Made by a program: the position numbers and the translations under genes
Shown here: one piece after another, positions 62,645 through 64,000 of the stretch
How the letters are laid out: every line of letters starts with the position of its first letter
Numbering within the stretch: the first letter of the stretch is position 1
Assembly: GCF_002917095.1 (NCBI RefSeq)
Contig: NZ_PQGA01000003.1
Location: 248,001-312,000, forward strand
Length of the DNA stretch: 64,000 nucleotides
Source of the DNA: Paraburkholderia eburnea
Lineage (GTDB): Bacteria; Pseudomonadota; Gammaproteobacteria; Burkholderiales; Burkholderiaceae
Reading direction: 5' to 3'
The notes under the pieces: generated by a model
Databases searched by the model: none
The model's input: only the letters and a program-made list of their open reading frames with translations
What the model was told of the DNA's origin: nothing

Positions 62645-63472
62645 ATGTCGCAACAACTTCAGCAGATCATCGACACCGCCTGGGAAAACCGCGCCGACTT
62701 CTCGCCCAAGTCCGCGCCGAACGACGTGCGTGAAGCCGTCGCCCACGTCATCGCCGAGCTGGACAAAGGCGCGCTGCGCTGCGCCGAGAAGAAGGATGGC
62801 GACTGGGTCGTCAACCAGTGGGTGAAAAAGGCCGTGCTGCTGTCGTTCCGCCTGGAAGACAACGCGCCGATGCCCGCAGGCGGCTACAGCCAGTTCTACG
62901 ACAAGGTGCCCTCGAAGTTCGCCAACTACACGGCTGAAGACTTCGCCGCGGGCGGCTTCCGTGTCGTGCCGCCGGCCATCGCGCGCCGCGGCTCGTTCAT
63001 CGGCAAGAACGTCGTGCTGATGCCGTCGTACACCAACATCGGCGCCTATGTCGACGAAGGCACGATGGTCGACACGTGGGCGACGGTCGGTTCGTGCGCG
63101 CAGATCGGCAAGAACGTGCACCTCTCGGGTGGCGTCGGCATCGGCGGCGTGCTTGAGCCGCTGCAGGCCAACCCCGTCATCATCGAGGACAACTGCTTCA
63201 TCGGCGCGCGCTCGGAAGTCGTGGAAGGCGTGATCGTCGAGGAAAACTCGGTCATCTCGATGGGCGTGTATCTCGGCCAGTCGACCAAAATCTATGACCG
63301 CGAAACCGGCGAAGTCTCCTACGGCCGCATCCCGGCAGGCTCGGTCGTCGTGGCCGGCAACCTGCCCTCGAAGGACGGCTCGCACAGCCTGTACTGCGCC
63401 GTGATCGTCAAGAAGGTCGACGCGAAGACCCGCGCCAAGGTCGGCCTGAACGAGCTGCTGCGAGGCGACTGA
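62645..63472 (+). CDS. dapD: Tetrahydrodipicolinate N-succinyltransferase
   Basis: Adds succinyl to tetrahydrodipicolinate, the step before DapC. The 275-residue product is the exact E. coli-type length (274). It has a helical N-terminal domain, a left-handed beta-helix ([60 protein letters not shown]) and [15 protein letters not shown] near the C-terminus. The ATG at 62645 follows dapC; its TGA overlaps the next ATG by one base. Confidence 0.98.
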   Translation: MSQQLQQIIDTAWENRADFSPKSAPNDVREAVAHVIAELDKGALRCAEKKDGDWVVNQWVKKAVLLSFRLEDNAPMPAGGYSQFYDKVPSKFANYTAEDFAAGGFRVVPPAIARRGSFIGKNVVLMPSYTNIGAYVDEGTMVDTWATVGSCAQIGKNVHLSGGVGIGGVLEPLQANPVIIEDNCFIGARSEVVEGVIVEENSVISMGVYLGQSTKIYDRETGEVSYGRIPAGSVVVAGNLPSKDGSHSLYCAVIVKKVDAKTRAKVGLNELLRGD

Positions 63473-63840
63473 TGGCGAAGGCCGCAAAGACTGTCGTTGT
63501 CTACGGCATTCCGAACTGCGACTCCGTGAAGAAGGCCCGTGTGTGGCTGGAAGAACACGGCGTCGAGTTCGAATTTCATGACTTCAAGAAGGCGGGCGTG
63601 TCGAATGCGCTGGTCCAGGACTGGCTCAAGGATGTGTCGCTGGATCAGCTCATCAACAAGCGCGGCACGACCTGGCGCGGTCTGTCCGAGGTGCACAAGG
63701 CCGAAGCCGACTCGACCGCCGGCGCGATCGCGCTGATGATCCACAAGCCGTCGATCATCAAGCGTCCGGTCATCGCCGTGAACGGCCGCGTCAAGACGCT
63801 CGGCTTTGCCGCCGAGCAGTTGGAAGCGATTTTTGCCTGA
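63472..63840 (+). CDS. ArsC-like/Spx family thioredoxin-fold protein (YffB type)
   Basis: A 122-residue protein with an ArsC-like fold. It has a single redox Cys16 in YGIPNCDSVKKA and the following HDFKKAGV, INKRGTTWRGL and IKRPVIAVNGRVKTLGF elements, which mark the YffB/Spx-like group rather than true arsenate reductase. The substrate is unknown; no arsenic genes are nearby. It starts at TGATG, overlapping dapD by one base, so it is translated with dapD. A strong hairpin ends the transcript before dapE. Confidence 0.9.
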   Translation: MAKAAKTVVVYGIPNCDSVKKARVWLEEHGVEFEFHDFKKAGVSNALVQDWLKDVSLDQLINKRGTTWRGLSEVHKAEADSTAGAIALMIHKPSIIKRPVIAVNGRVKTLGFAAEQLEAIFA

Positions 63841-63926
63841 CACTTTTGCCTGACACTTTTGGCTGATTTATCGCGTGAGTCCGGCACATTCGTGCGCGTA
63901 TCGGAACGAACGCCATCACAAGCTGT

Positions 63927-63964
63927 TGCCGGCCCCTGATTCGTCAGCGGCGCCGGCATTTTCA
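63927..63964 (+). terminator. Terminator with TTCG tetraloop before dapE
   Basis: TGCCGGC (63927-63933) pairs with GCCGGCA (63952-63958), and an inner CTGA/TCAG stem closes a TTCG loop (UUCG in RNA), with small bulges; TTTTC follows. It lies between the ArsC-like gene and the dapE start and could be an attenuator. Confidence 0.75.
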
Positions 63965-63982
63965 TTTGCAACCGGTCCATCC

Positions 63983-64000
63983 ATGTCCGCCACCCTCGCC
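63983..64000 (+). CDS. dapE: Start of probable dapE (5' fragment only)
   Basis: ATG at 63983 opens MSATLA before the window ends. Only six codons are visible, so the identification rests on the usual dapC-dapD-ArsC-like-dapE order in Burkholderiaceae. Succinyl-diaminopimelate desuccinylase would complete the succinylase branch. Confidence 0.4.

Overview
The window is high-GC, densely coded chromosomal DNA from a beta-proteobacterium. It is most likely a Burkholderiaceae member of the Paraburkholderia/Caballeronia/Burkholderia group. The evidence is gene order and protein character: guaB-guaA, ratA-rnfH opposite smpB, ppsA opposite ppsR, the long rpsB-tsf-pyrH-frr-uppS-cdsA-dxr-rseP-bamA-skp-lpxD-fabZ-lpxA-lpxB-rnhB block, smc-zipA-ligA-def, and dapC-dapD-arsC-like-dapE. 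Genus and species cannot be fixed from sequence alone.

Layout. (1) 1-11990, minus strand: a cyclic beta-1,2-glucan synthase (NdvB type, about 2905 codons, running off the left edge) preceded by a 27-codon leader ORF whose stop overlaps its start. Upstream are a small unknown gene, phosphoglucomutase and a slipin. Pgm makes glucose-1-phosphate, the precursor of the UDP-glucose that NdvB polymerises, so this looks like a periplasmic-glucan locus. (2) 12000-16843: accessory region with an orphan soluble histidine kinase, a hipBA toxin-antitoxin pair with a perfect inverted repeat at its promoter, a HEPN-like single gene and two A/T-richer stretches with no clear gene. It abuts the 3' end of guaA, a known integration target, but no integrase is visible. 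(3) 16843-25063: guaA, guaB, a membrane protein, an EamA transporter, rnfH/ratA, smpB, a QmcA-type SPFH protein and NfeD. (4) 25225-28852: PEP synthase and its bifunctional regulator, divergent. (5) 28939-45412, minus strand: RNA methyltransferase, rnhB, lipid A biosynthesis, BAM assembly, isoprenoid and phospholipid genes and translation factors. In this block rseP carries an in-frame TAG at codon 157. (6) 45767-51531, plus strand: map, glnD and a pseudouridine synthase with thirteen 69-bp tandem repeats in its 5' half. (7) 51623-61005, minus strand: def, ligA, zipA, smc and an EamA transporter. (8) 61282-64000, plus strand: lysine/diaminopimelate genes.

Most of the window is conserved housekeeping. 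The points most worth a second look are the nonsense codon in rseP, the coupled leader ORF before ndvB, the hipBA/HEPN accessory patch beside guaA, and the repeat expansion in the pseudouridine synthase. No rRNA, tRNA, CRISPR array or intact insertion sequence was found. I did not find a clearly new multi-gene system.
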